NCBI RefSeq assembly: GCF_014256275.1
Contig: NZ_JACCFE010000002.1
Location: forward strand, 124,001 to 188,000
Length of the DNA stretch: 64,000 nt
Reading direction: 5' to 3'
Origin: Rhodococcus sp. 4CII
GTDB lineage: Bacteria > Actinomycetota > Actinomycetes > Mycobacteriales > Mycobacteriaceae
Part shown: piece after piece, positions 27,921 to 35,040 of the stretch
Layout of the letters: each line of letters begins with the position of its first letter
Numbering within the stretch: the stretch's first letter is position 1
Position numbers and translations under genes: made by a program
The notes under the pieces: model-generated
What the model was told of the DNA's origin: nothing
Databases searched by the model: none
The model's input: only the letters and a program-made list of their open reading frames with translations

Positions 27921-28212
27921 GCGCGCGCGTTACCTCGAACTCGCGCCGCTCGTGGCGAATTTCCTGCGACCTCGCCCTCGATCATCAAGAGCCTTGCGTA
28001 CCCCGCTGACGAGATGCGGCCCTCCCTCGCGTGTTGTCCTCGCTGAACGTACCGATGGTGCCAGTCACTGTCTGTGCCAATGACGCGATGCCGCCCGGGA
28101 TAGCTCCAATACGCTGCGTGTCCGCCCGGGAACCGCCTCGGGTGCGGTCCGCACCGAGACGGCTTACCTGACCTGATTGACTTGACCTGCTTGACCGGTG
28201 GACGATGGGTGC
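27921..28212. other. No recognisable gene
   Basis: Spacer before the antitoxin gene. It includes a small run of TGACC/TTGACC direct repeats near 28166-28200 that could be part of an operator for the toxin-antitoxin unit. Confidence 0.35.
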
Positions 28213-28719
28213 ATGAGCACCCCGTTGCACGACGTCGTGGCCGCCGCGCTCGCTGCGAGCGGTCTCGAGCAGGAGGTTCTGAACCCGGCCGACGCCTCGT
28301 ACGTCGAGAACGGGATCCGGGGGGTGCTGTCCGGGCTGAAGGCGCGGCGGGTGTGGGAGAACCACATCGGGCCGATCCTCACGCACAAGCAGGTCCTCGA
28401 GGTCACCGGCTGGAGCAAGCAGGCCCTGAGCCAGGCGGTCCGCGAGCACCGCGTGCTCCGCTTGGAGGCCGAGGACGGCTCCGCCGGCTACTCGGTCACC
28501 GGGTTGAACGACGAGCACCCGGCGCGCCCGATCCTCGGGGTCAAGGACGTGCTCCGGGTGTGGGCGGACGCGGACCCGACCGGCTGGATGACCGCGTCGT
28601 GGCTGAGCACCGAGCAACCCGAACTGGAGGGGCGCACCCCCCGCCACGCCCTGCTCGACGGTGATGGTCCGGCGGTGGTCGATGTCGCCCGCGCGGCCAC
28701 CGGGCGGCTCGCCGCGTGA
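28213..28719 (+). CDS. Xre/MbcA/ParS-type antitoxin of a RES toxin pair
   Basis: A 168-residue protein with the layout of RES-associated antitoxins. A helical N-terminus is followed by an HTH-like segment (LTHKQVLEVTGWSKQALSQAVREH). The C-terminal toxin-binding domain is MTASWLSTEQPELEGRTPRHALL followed by VVDVARAA. Antitoxins of this type block the NAD+-degrading toxin's active site and repress their own operon. The start at MSTPLHDV is used. Its stop overlaps the toxin start (GTGA). The gene is intact while the toxin is not, so it is probably an orphan now. Confidence 0.8.
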   Translation: MSTPLHDVVAAALAASGLEQEVLNPADASYVENGIRGVLSGLKARRVWENHIGPILTHKQVLEVTGWSKQALSQAVREHRVLRLEAEDGSAGYSVTGLNDEHPARPILGVKDVLRVWADADPTGWMTASWLSTEQPELEGRTPRHALLDGDGPAVVDVARAATGRLAA

Positions 28720-29105
28720 GTGCACCCCGCTCCGCCCTGCACCTGCTCGCACCCCCCCGACCAACTCCGCGACCGATTCCCCACCCGGCTCCTGCCCGCC
28801 GGAATACCGGTGTTCCGGTGCCATGGTGCCGGTTTCGGACCGTGGTGGTTCGGCAGCACCGGTCACGGCCGCTTCGACCTCGCCACCGCACGGGACCTGC
28901 CACACCGCCGAATCTGAGCAGATCACCCTGCTCGAAACCTGAGGTGGCATGCGGGTGATCCCGAGCACCGACCCCGGCGGGCACTATCCCGGATGCAGGT
29001 CATCACCGACCACCGAGGGGCGGATCTGACGTCGAACGCCGCCGCCCGGTTCGGGGTGACCGCGGAAATCTTCACCACCGGCAACTACCCCCTGCCCCGA
29101 AGTCG
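28716..29105 (+). pseudogene. RES-domain toxin, copy 2, inactivated
   Basis: The toxin gene starts at GTG overlapping the antitoxin stop and begins in frame (SALHLLAPP). A run of seven Cs near 28748 then shifts it. The second frame gives PAGIPVFRCHGAGFG and FGSTGHGRFDLA; a third gives TAESEQITLLET, ending in TGA. The copy at 11.5 kb has TGG at that position. The remaining VITDHRGADLTSNAAARFGV and FTTGNYPLPRS follow, then homology stops. So at least two frameshifts, one nonsense change and a truncation have removed the toxin. Confidence 0.75.
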
Positions 29106-29194
29106 GGCGCTCACGCGCGTGATCCGAACAGCACTCGCGGTTCCACCCCCGGGGGCGGACCATCCCGCCTACCGGGCCGGCGGACTGCCCGTCC

Positions 29195-29500
29195 CCGCCC
29201 AGCGGCAAGCAGGCCAGCTCATCGGAGTTGAAGCAGTACCTGATCGCGGTGCTGCTCGCCCACTCGACCAACCTGGGACTGACCAAGGATGGCCGACGCC
29301 TGCGGCATCTCCTACGACGTGCTGTCCTGGACCGCCGAGTGGTACGTGCGGGAGAGGTTGCGCGCGCGAACCTGGCGATCATCGGCTACCACCAGACGTT
29401 GCGGCCGCTCACCCCGATCTTCGGCACCGGCACCCTGTCCTCCTCGATGGGCAGCGGTTCCCCACCCGGGGTGGCGGGTCCGGCCAGTCTGATCCAGGTA
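29195..29500 (+). pseudogene. Tn3-family transposase fragment
   Basis: Three frames give consecutive pieces of the TnpA catalytic region: SELKQYLIAVLLAHSTNLGL, MADACGISYDVLSWTAEWYV, ANLAIIGYHQTL, LTPIFGTGTLSSS and DGQRFPTRGG. Single-base slips separate them. The fragment begins where RES homology ends, so it may mark a former transposon insertion. Confidence 0.75.
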
Positions 29501-29679
29501 GTGGGCACCACAGCATGGGTGTCGGTCACGTGCCGATCGGGAGCGGCGGCAGCTGAACCCGCACGTTCGGCAAGGTCGGCGCCGAGGTGACTTCGCAAAA
29601 CGGCAAGTCTGGTTTGTTCCGGTTTGGGCGGGGCCGTCCGGGCCGCGGTGGATCCGGGATTTGCTGGATCGGGAGGTGG

Positions 29680-29707
29680 TGTAACCACCGGCGGTATCTA
29701 CTTGTAG
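29680..29707 (+). promoter_or_regulatory. ECF-type promoter motif, copy 1 (sigma factor gene)
   Basis: TGTAACC, eight bases, TATCT, A, CTTGTAG. The same arrangement with identical spacing recurs at 31037, 31443 and 34054. Position is about 45 bases before the sigma factor ATG. Confidence 0.7.
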
Positions 29708-29749
29708 GCGTGGCGATGCGTCTGCGGCAGACTCGGAAGGCAGCAGGTC

Positions 29750-30328
29750 ATGGAAGGACGGCCGGAATCAGAGCGCCGACGCACCACCGATATCCAGGAT
29801 CCGACGCCGCGGCGGGGGCTGCAGCTCGTGTCCGGTGACGGATACAGCGGCTGGGAGTCGGTGTATCGAGACAACGTGGGCTGGGTGTACGGCCTCATGT
29901 TTTCGAAGGTCGGCAACCGGGCCGACGCGGAGGATCTGACCGCGGAGGTGTTCATGGCGGCGCTGCGACCGTTGCGGATGTCGGCCGGCGTCGCGGAGGT
30001 GCGCGCATACCTGCGCGCCACCGCGCGCACCGTCCTGGCAGGCTACTGGCGTACACGGATGGGCCGGGAAATCACCACCATCGTCGACGATATCGCCGAC
30101 GACCCCGCGGACGAACCCACCGAGAACGCGATCGCGGTAACCCGGGCGCGTGCACTGCTGGACCGGCTCCCGGACCGGTACCGGAGGATCCTGGAGCTAC
30201 GGTTTCTGCAGGGACTGTCGGTGCGGGACTCGGCCACCGACCTCGGTGTCAGCGTCGCGAATGCGAAAGTATTACAGCACCGGGCCTTGCAGATGGCCGC
30301 CCAGTTCAGCGAAGGAGGTGCACGATGA
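29750..30328 (+). CDS. ECF-type RNA polymerase sigma factor
   Basis: A 192-residue sigma-70 family factor with only regions 2 and 4. Region 2 is at about residues 35-80 (WVYGLMFSKVGNRADAEDLT, then AEVFMAAL) and region 4 at about 130-185 (LDRLPDRYRRILELRFLQG, then SVRDSATDLGVSVANAKVLQHRAL). It would direct RNA polymerase to a small set of promoters. Four copies of one motif (TGTAACC-N8-TAYCT) precede the transcription units of this cluster, including its own. Its stop overlaps the Rieske protein start as ATGA, the arrangement usual for sigma/anti-sigma pairs. Confidence 0.88.
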   Translation: MEGRPESERRRTTDIQDPTPRRGLQLVSGDGYSGWESVYRDNVGWVYGLMFSKVGNRADAEDLTAEVFMAALRPLRMSAGVAEVRAYLRATARTVLAGYWRTRMGREITTIVDDIADDPADEPTENAIAVTRARALLDRLPDRYRRILELRFLQGLSVRDSATDLGVSVANAKVLQHRALQMAAQFSEGGAR

Positions 30329-31026
30329 CCGGCAGGGATGTACGCCGATACGTCGACGACCTGCTCAACGGTCGTCGGCCGCGGTCGTTCCGGCCCGACG
30401 ACGACGACGCCGAGCAGATGCGTGCCGCCATCACGCTGAGTTCCGCACGATTGGGCGCCGACACGCCCAGCGAGTCGTTCCTGACCGATCTGCAGCAGCG
30501 CCTCGCCGCCGAGATCGACGAACCCGCGCCCGACGGTCCCGGTATCGGCGCGCACTCGACGCGGCGGCGGCAGATACTGATCGGCACCTCGGTCGCGGCG
30601 GCCGCCGCTGCCGTTGGCGCTGTCGTCGACCATGCCTTCGTGGGCGGGGTTCAGGCGGAGAGGAACGAGACGGCCGCAGACGCGACACTGGAGCCGACCA
30701 CCGGTGCGTGGCGTGCGGTCGCCGCGAGCGCCGACGTCCCCGAGGGCGCGACCGTCGCGTTCGATGTCGGCACCATCAGCGGGTTCGTGCACCGCGTCGA
30801 CGGGCAACCGCAGGCGGTGTCCGGGATCTGCACGCATCAGGGCTGCCGATTGTGGTTGGATGCACCCGCCGAGCGGTTGCGCTGCCCGTGCCACTCGACC
30901 TCGTTCTCGATCGCCGGACAAGTGCTCAGCCACCAGCTGCCGGTCACCCCCGCACCGTTGCCGCACCTGCAAATCCGCGAAAACGGTGGCACCATCGAGG
31001 TATTCGCACCGACCGAACCGGCCTGA
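30325..31026 (+). CDS. Membrane-anchored Rieske [2Fe-2S] protein with cytoplasmic N-terminal domain
   Basis: A 233-residue protein in three parts. Residues 1-75 are a polar, mostly helical cytoplasmic segment (RRYVDDLLNG at the start) that ordinary Rieske proteins lack. Residues 79-105 hold a twin-arginine signal-anchor (TRRRQILIGTSVAAAAAAVG). The exported domain binds the cluster through C169-T-H171 and C187-P-C-H190, with C174 and C189 placed for the stabilising disulfide. It should face outside as a one-electron carrier or redox sensor. Translation is coupled to the sigma factor by ATGA. The N-terminal segment sits where an anti-sigma domain would be; this is inference. Confidence 0.85.
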   Translation: MTGRDVRRYVDDLLNGRRPRSFRPDDDDAEQMRAAITLSSARLGADTPSESFLTDLQQRLAAEIDEPAPDGPGIGAHSTRRRQILIGTSVAAAAAAVGAVVDHAFVGGVQAERNETAADATLEPTTGAWRAVAASADVPEGATVAFDVGTISGFVHRVDGQPQAVSGICTHQGCRLWLDAPAERLRCPCHSTSFSIAGQVLSHQLPVTPAPLPHLQIRENGGTIEVFAPTEPA

Positions 31027-31036
31027 CCGCCGACCG

Positions 31037-31065
31037 TGTAACCCCTCCCGCTACCTGCTAGTGAG
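31037..31065 (+). promoter_or_regulatory. ECF-type promoter motif, copy 2
   Basis: TGTAACC, eight bases, TACCT, G, CTAGTGAG, ten bases after the Rieske stop and about 50 bases before the small gene at 31113. Spacing matches the other three copies exactly. Confidence 0.7.
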
Positions 31066-31112
31066 ACGATCCGCACCCACGGACCGGCACAACAGGGAAA
31101 CGGCGACCAGTG

Positions 31113-31319
31113 ATGAACGCACTCATCGAGATGTCTCGGCTGGCGATGCGACGCCCTGGCCCGGACACGACTGTCGAGGCGCGGGCCGCATGGTATCGGG
31201 CCAAGGGGCGGCTGCTCGAGCACCTCGGCGACGACGCACCCGGCACCGCCAGGCACGCCGCGGTTGCCTACGCGCAGGCCCGATCGTTGTTGGGGTCAGG
31301 CGAAGTCGGCGCCGCGTGA
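31113..31319 (+). CDS. Small conserved-looking protein in the ECF/Tat cluster
   Basis: A 68-residue helical protein (MNALIEMSRLAMRRPGPDTT, then ARAAWYRAKGRLLEHLGDDA). It has no signal peptide or membrane segment and I recognise no family. It is preceded by its own copy of the cluster promoter motif and GGAAACGG as a possible ribosome site. A further 43-codon frame overlaps its stop (GTG at 31316 to TAA at 31447); coding there is doubtful. Confidence 0.55.
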   Translation: MNALIEMSRLAMRRPGPDTTVEARAAWYRAKGRLLEHLGDDAPGTARHAAVAYAQARSLLGSGEVGAA

Positions 31320-31442
31320 GCACCGTCGACGTGTACCCGTCGAGACCGGGGCATGCCGCCCGCGCCCGGATCGGGGAAACGGCGAGGCATCGCCGTTTTC
31401 GTCGCCGTCCGGTCCTCGCACCGTCGAGACACACATTCGTCG

Positions 31443-31471
31443 TGTAACCCCGGTCCGTATCTGTTGGTGAC
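31443..31471 (+). promoter_or_regulatory. ECF-type promoter motif, copy 3 (cupredoxin operon)
   Basis: TGTAACC, eight bases, TATCT, G, TTGGTGAC, about 50 bases before the cupredoxin start. Confidence 0.7.
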
Positions 31472-31520
31472 CGACCCGTATCCGTGGGGCGGACCCACCC
31501 GGAGCAAAGGACCTGGATCG

Positions 31521-32027
31521 ATGAGACTCTTCGTTGGACGGCGGCATGCGATAGCAGCCGCCATGGCCGCAGCGCTGCTGACGGCGGCCGCGTGCGGCAC
31601 CTCGGGCTCGGATGCCACGTCGAACGACACTGCGTCACCGACGTTCGTATTCGCTTCCGGTGCCGAGACTCCCGGTATGTCCGGCGGTACGGCACCCGCC
31701 GCGGCCCCGAACATGACGGACATGACGGACATGACGGGCATGACGGCTCCCGCGCAGGCGCCTGCCGCGCCGGCGGCGGCGAATGCGGTGGACATCGACA
31801 ACTTCGCGTTCGCGCCGGCCGCGCTCACGGTCCCGGTCGGGAGCACGGTGACCTGGACCAACAAGGACGAGGAACCGCACACCGTCGCCAGCGGCGACGG
31901 CAGCTTCCATTCCCCCGGGATGGGCACCGACGCAACATATTCGTTCACCTTCACCAAGGCGGGCAGCTTCGACTACACCTGCTCGATCCACCCGTTCATG
32001 CACGCCACCGTGGTGGTGACACCGTGA
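31521..32027 (+). CDS. Cupredoxin (small blue copper) lipoprotein
   Basis: A 168-residue exported copper protein. The N-terminus has paired arginines (GRRHAIAAAM) before a hydrophobic core and a lipobox cysteine at residue 25, so it may be a Tat-exported lipoprotein. A linker with repeated methionines (MTDMTDMTGM) could bind copper. The C-terminal plastocyanin-like domain has the type 1 copper ligands H120 (EPHTV), C154, H157 and M160 (CSIHPFM). It would carry single electrons outside the membrane, a natural partner for the Rieske protein. Its stop overlaps the GTG of the phosphoesterase gene. Confidence 0.88.
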   Translation: MRLFVGRRHAIAAAMAAALLTAAACGTSGSDATSNDTASPTFVFASGAETPGMSGGTAPAAAPNMTDMTDMTGMTAPAQAPAAPAAANAVDIDNFAFAPAALTVPVGSTVTWTNKDEEPHTVASGDGSFHSPGMGTDATYSFTFTKAGSFDYTCSIHPFMHATVVVTP

Positions 32028-32989
32028 GCACCCAGCAGCCCGAACACACCGACCCGCGCGACCCGCACGCGATGACCCGCCGCCAACTGCTCCGGCACAC
32101 CGCCTGGTTCGGCGCCGCGGTCGGGTTGACCGTCGTCGGCGGTGAGGTCATCTCCCACGTCGCCGGCACCGCGGTCGGCTCGGCCGCCCCGGCCCGCCCG
32201 ACGCTGCGGTTCGCGCAGATCAGCGACAGTCATATCGGATTCCAGGGCACCGCGAACAGCAACGTCGTCGACACATTCGATCAGGCGATCCGGCAGGTCA
32301 ACTCGCTGGGCTACACGCCGGACTTCGTCGTCCACACCGGGGACCTCACCCACCTGGCGACCCCGGAACAGTTCGATCAGGTCAAGCAGATGATGACCGG
32401 TCTGAACACCCCGCACATCTTCACCGTGCCCGGCGAACACGATTCCACCGACGACGGCGGTCAACGGTATCGGGACGCGTTCGGCACGGGCAGCCGCGGC
32501 GACGGCTGGTACAGCTTCGACGTCGCCGGCGTGCACGTCATCGCGCTGGTCAACACGCTGAACCTGAAACAACTCGGCCACCTCGGCCTGGACCAACTCG
32601 ACTTCGTGAAACACGACGTCGCCAGCCTCTCGGCCGACACCCCGATCGTCGTGTTCAGCCACATCCCGTTGTTCGCGATGTACCCGCAATGGGGGTGGGG
32701 CACCGACGACGCCACCCAGGCGTTGAGCTACCTGCGCCGCTTCTCCTCGGTGACCTGCCTCAATGGACATGTCCACCAACTGTTCACCAAAACCGACGGC
32801 AACATCACCTTCTACAGCGGCACCACCACCGCGTACCCGCTGCCGAAACCGGGCGAGGGCGGCCCGGACGCCAAACCGACGCCGCGCACGCTGCCCGCCG
32901 GGCAACTGCACGCCGCTCTCGGCATCCGGGAAGTCAGCTACCTGCAGGGACAACAGACCCTTGCGGTCAAGGACCAGGCCCTGACATGA
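32024..32989 (+). CDS. Tat-exported metallophosphoesterase
   Basis: A 321-residue calcineurin-like phosphoesterase. A twin-arginine signal (MTRRQLLRHTAWFGAAVGL) starts near residue 17. Metal-binding blocks are QISDSHIG (D68, H70), HTGDLTH, VPGEHD, FSHIPL and NGHVHQ. The third block has glutamate where most relatives have asparagine (GNHD), which appears to be typical of this exported subfamily but could alter chemistry. It would fold with its metals in the cytoplasm before Tat export and cleave a phosphate ester or nucleotide outside. It is coupled on both sides (GTGA and ATGA). Confidence 0.88.
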   Translation: MSTQQPEHTDPRDPHAMTRRQLLRHTAWFGAAVGLTVVGGEVISHVAGTAVGSAAPARPTLRFAQISDSHIGFQGTANSNVVDTFDQAIRQVNSLGYTPDFVVHTGDLTHLATPEQFDQVKQMMTGLNTPHIFTVPGEHDSTDDGGQRYRDAFGTGSRGDGWYSFDVAGVHVIALVNTLNLKQLGHLGLDQLDFVKHDVASLSADTPIVVFSHIPLFAMYPQWGWGTDDATQALSYLRRFSSVTCLNGHVHQLFTKTDGNITFYSGTTTAYPLPKPGEGGPDAKPTPRTLPAGQLHAALGIREVSYLQGQQTLAVKDQALT

Positions 32990-33486
32990 CCGCGCACACA
33001 TCCGGGCCTGATGCACCGGCCTCCCCCGACCGGGCAGCGGAATCAGGCGACACCGCGCCACGCCGGTGGATATCGAGGTCCTGGCCGGATCTGTTGCTGC
33101 GCATCGGGATCAGTGCGTCCCTCGCGGTCAGTGGCTACATCCACGCCGATCTGTACCGCCACGGCGACCGGCACATCCCTGTCGTCGGGCCGTCGTTTCT
33201 GCTGCAGGCCGCCGCCGCGTTCGCGATCGCTGTGCTGCTGCTGCTCGGTGGGCCGTTTCTGTTGCGCCTGGCCGCGGCCGCCGTCGCCGGTGGCGCGCTG
33301 GTGGGGTTCGTGTTGTCGCGCACCGTCGGGGTCTTCGGATTCATCGAGATCGGCTGGCAACCCGCGCCGCAGGCCGCGGTCAGTGTCGCCGCCGAAGTCG
33401 CCACGATCGTGCTGTGCGCGGCCTCGCTGCTACTACGATGGCGGTCGCGCCCGCGACGGCGGCGGAGTTGGGGGTGGGTGAGATGA
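32986..33486 (+). CDS. Small integral membrane protein
   Basis: A 166-residue protein with a polar N-terminus and four hydrophobic segments (LLLRIGISASLAVSGYIHA, AAAFAIAVLLLLGGPFLL, AAAAVAGGALVGFVL and VAAEVATIVLCAASLLL). The tail is strongly basic. I recognise no named family, although the first segment resembles membrane partners found beside cupredoxins. Start and stop overlap its neighbours as ATGA, so it is made together with the phosphoesterase and TatB. It might anchor or receive electrons from the copper protein; that is a guess. Confidence 0.7.
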   Translation: MTAHTSGPDAPASPDRAAESGDTAPRRWISRSWPDLLLRIGISASLAVSGYIHADLYRHGDRHIPVVGPSFLLQAAAAFAIAVLLLLGGPFLLRLAAAAVAGGALVGFVLSRTVGVFGFIEIGWQPAPQAAVSVAAEVATIVLCAASLLLRWRSRPRRRRSWGWVR

Positions 33487-33569
33487 GTCGTGTCGATCGC
33501 CGCCGGCGCGTGACGACGGCCGGGATCCGGCTCGCGGTGATCCGCCGAATTCGTGGGGAGGCTGATGTT

Positions 33570-34058
33570 GTGTTCAGCAACATCGGCTGGGACAAGATGC
33601 TCGTCCTGCTCGTCGCTGCCCTGGTCGTACTCGGTCCGGAACGGCTACCCGGCGCGCTGCACCAGTGCCTGCAATTCCTGCACCGGGCGCGTGACTACGC
33701 CAGCGGCGCCACCGAAGCGTTGCGCGAGGAACTCCGACCCACCTTCGGCGAGTTCCGGCCTGCCCTCGACGATGTCGGGCAGATGTTCCCGCACTCCGGG
33801 AGACCACCCGATAGCGCACCGCGCGTCGTTTTCACCGCGCCCAGCGACGAGGACGAGACGGGAATCGCCGGCGGCCACGACCCTCAGACCGAAACAACAG
33901 CGCCCGCGTCCGGCGACACCCGCCGAAAGCGACACCGGCATGAGGCCGGTGCCCTCGCAAGTCCTGGACTCGGAGCGGAACCCCGAGAACGCGACTTTCG
34001 TCGTGACCCGCCGATCGGTTGGCCTCGTCGACCGCGCACCGTCCCGAGTCGCTTGTAA
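33570..34058 (+). CDS. tatB: Twin-arginine translocase subunit TatB
   Basis: A 162-residue TatB-like protein. The membrane helix FSNIGWDKMLVLLVAALVVLGPERLPG has the glutamate/glycine-proline hinge of TatB. An amphipathic helix (ALHQCLQFLHRARDYASGA) and a long polar tail follow. GTG at 33570 is chosen because GGGGAGG lies upstream and the product then begins like other TatB proteins. An ATG at 33483, coupled to the preceding stop, would add 29 basic residues. Its TAA stop lies inside the fourth promoter motif. It would recognise twin-arginine substrates with TatC. Confidence 0.8.
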   Translation: MFSNIGWDKMLVLLVAALVVLGPERLPGALHQCLQFLHRARDYASGATEALREELRPTFGEFRPALDDVGQMFPHSGRPPDSAPRVVFTAPSDEDETGIAGGHDPQTETTAPASGDTRRKRHRHEAGALASPGLGAEPRERDFRRDPPIGWPRRPRTVPSRL

Positions 34059-34082
34059 CCTGCGCCCCTATTCACCTGTGAG
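34054..34082 (+). promoter_or_regulatory. ECF-type promoter motif, copy 4 (tatA-tatC)
   Basis: TGTAACC, eight bases, TATTC, A, CCTGTGAG, about 46 bases before the tatA start and overlapping the tatB stop codon. Confidence 0.65.
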
Positions 34083-34127
34083 GGTCGTAACCGTCGACCG
34101 GCGGCCGAAATTCTGGGAGGTAGACAA

Positions 34128-34394
34128 ATGGGTGAAATGAGCCCGTGGCACTGGGCGATCGTGATCCTGGTTCTGGTGGTGCTGTTCGGTTCGAAGAGAC
34201 TGCCGTCGGCGGCCCGCAGCCTGGGACAGTCGCTGCACATCTTCACCAGCGAGATGAAGGAGATGCACGCCGATCCGCGTGCCGCTACGGCGACCCCGCC
34301 GACGACAGCCGGATCCTCGCCGCAACGTCCGCCTACGCAGCCCGTACCGACGACCGAACCCACGGGCCCCGACGTCGACCTCGGTCGTTCGTAG
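34128..34394 (+). CDS. tatA: Twin-arginine translocase subunit TatA
   Basis: An 88-residue TatA/E protein. The short N-terminal helix is SPWHWAIVILVLVVLFGSKRLP, the hinge is FGSKRLPSAARSLGQSLHIF, and a proline/threonine-rich tail follows. It would oligomerise into the Tat pore for folded proteins. A strong ribosome site (GGGAGG) precedes the ATG. It lies between tatB and a truncated tatC, and carries its own copy of the cluster promoter. The order tatB-tatA-tatC, apart from housekeeping tat genes, suggests a second, dedicated system. Confidence 0.9.
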   Translation: MGEMSPWHWAIVILVLVVLFGSKRLPSAARSLGQSLHIFTSEMKEMHADPRAATATPPTTAGSSPQRPPTQPVPTTEPTGPDVDLGRS

Positions 34395-34464
34395 CACGAT
34401 CCGGCGCCGTCCCGGAATGGAGGTCCCACCCGGCCGGCGATGTCGTTGTCAGCAGTGAGGCGAA

Positions 34465-34596
34465 ATGCGCATCCCGTTCGATCCACGCCGCAGCAGGCGC
34501 AGAACCAATCCCGACGGCGCCATGTCGTTCGTCGAGCATCTGCACGAACTGCGCATCCGGCTGTTGATCTCGCTCGGCGCCGGGTCGGGGCGGTAG
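34465..34596 (+). pseudogene. tatC: TatC, N-terminal fragment truncated by recombination
   Basis: An ATG after GAGG starts MRIPFDPRRSRRRTNPDGAM followed by SFVEHLHELRIRLLIS. This is the cytoplasmic N-terminus of actinobacterial TatC, including the conserved glutamate that contacts the twin-arginine signal. After about 38 residues homology stops at about 34580, exactly where a Tn3-family transposase fragment begins on the other strand. A TAG follows at 34594. The six membrane helices are lost, so the cluster's translocase must rely on a TatC from elsewhere or is inactive. Confidence 0.8.
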
Positions 34597-35040
34597 AAGT
34601 TCAAATCGTGCCAGTTGCGGATGCGCGGCAGCAGCTCGAACCCGAGCAGCGCGGCGAGCCCGAACACCGGCAGCGACTGGCCTTGCGTGTCGCCGTGGAT
34701 GGTGTCCGGTTGGACGTCGGACTCGTTGCGCAGCAACCCATCGACGATGTAGACGCTTCCCACGCCCCGCACGGCACGAAGTGGCTGAACAGCGCAATGT
34801 AGGAATCGGAACGAACCGGATCGCCAGCCCGCCATAACCGCCGCAGCGGATGTGAGACTCGGCGAGCAGGTTGTTCTCCCAGGTGTCCATCTGCGACCCG
34901 TCGACGGCGACGATCTGTCCGTCGCCCCCCATCCCGGCCACGTCCAAGGTGATGAACGCGTTGATCACGTCGGCCGAGCACCGATGCACCTTGTCGGCGG
35001 TGGAGTGCTTGTTGCCCGCGGTGTAGAGCGCCCGACCAGC
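34579..35040 (-). pseudogene. Tn3-family transposase fragment
   Basis: The minus strand encodes TAGNKHSTADKVHRCSADVI, then VDGSQMDTWENNLLAESHIR, CGGYGGLAIRF, YIVDGLLRNESDVQPDTIH and LAALLGFELLPRIRNWHDLN in more than one frame. This is the catalytic core of a Tn3-type TnpA, with conserved aspartates. It is truncated at both ends and abuts the broken tatC. A similar fragment in opposite orientation lies at 29195-29500. Confidence 0.8.

Noticed and set aside
31316..31447. 43-codon frame overlapping the small protein stop in the ECF cluster
   Set aside because: Arg-rich composition and no homology; its stop lies in the promoter motif. Possible but unsupported as a gene.
33483..33569. Upstream ATG for TatB
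   Set aside because: It would place 29 basic residues before the membrane helix, unlike TatB proteins; GTG at 33570 has a better ribosome site.
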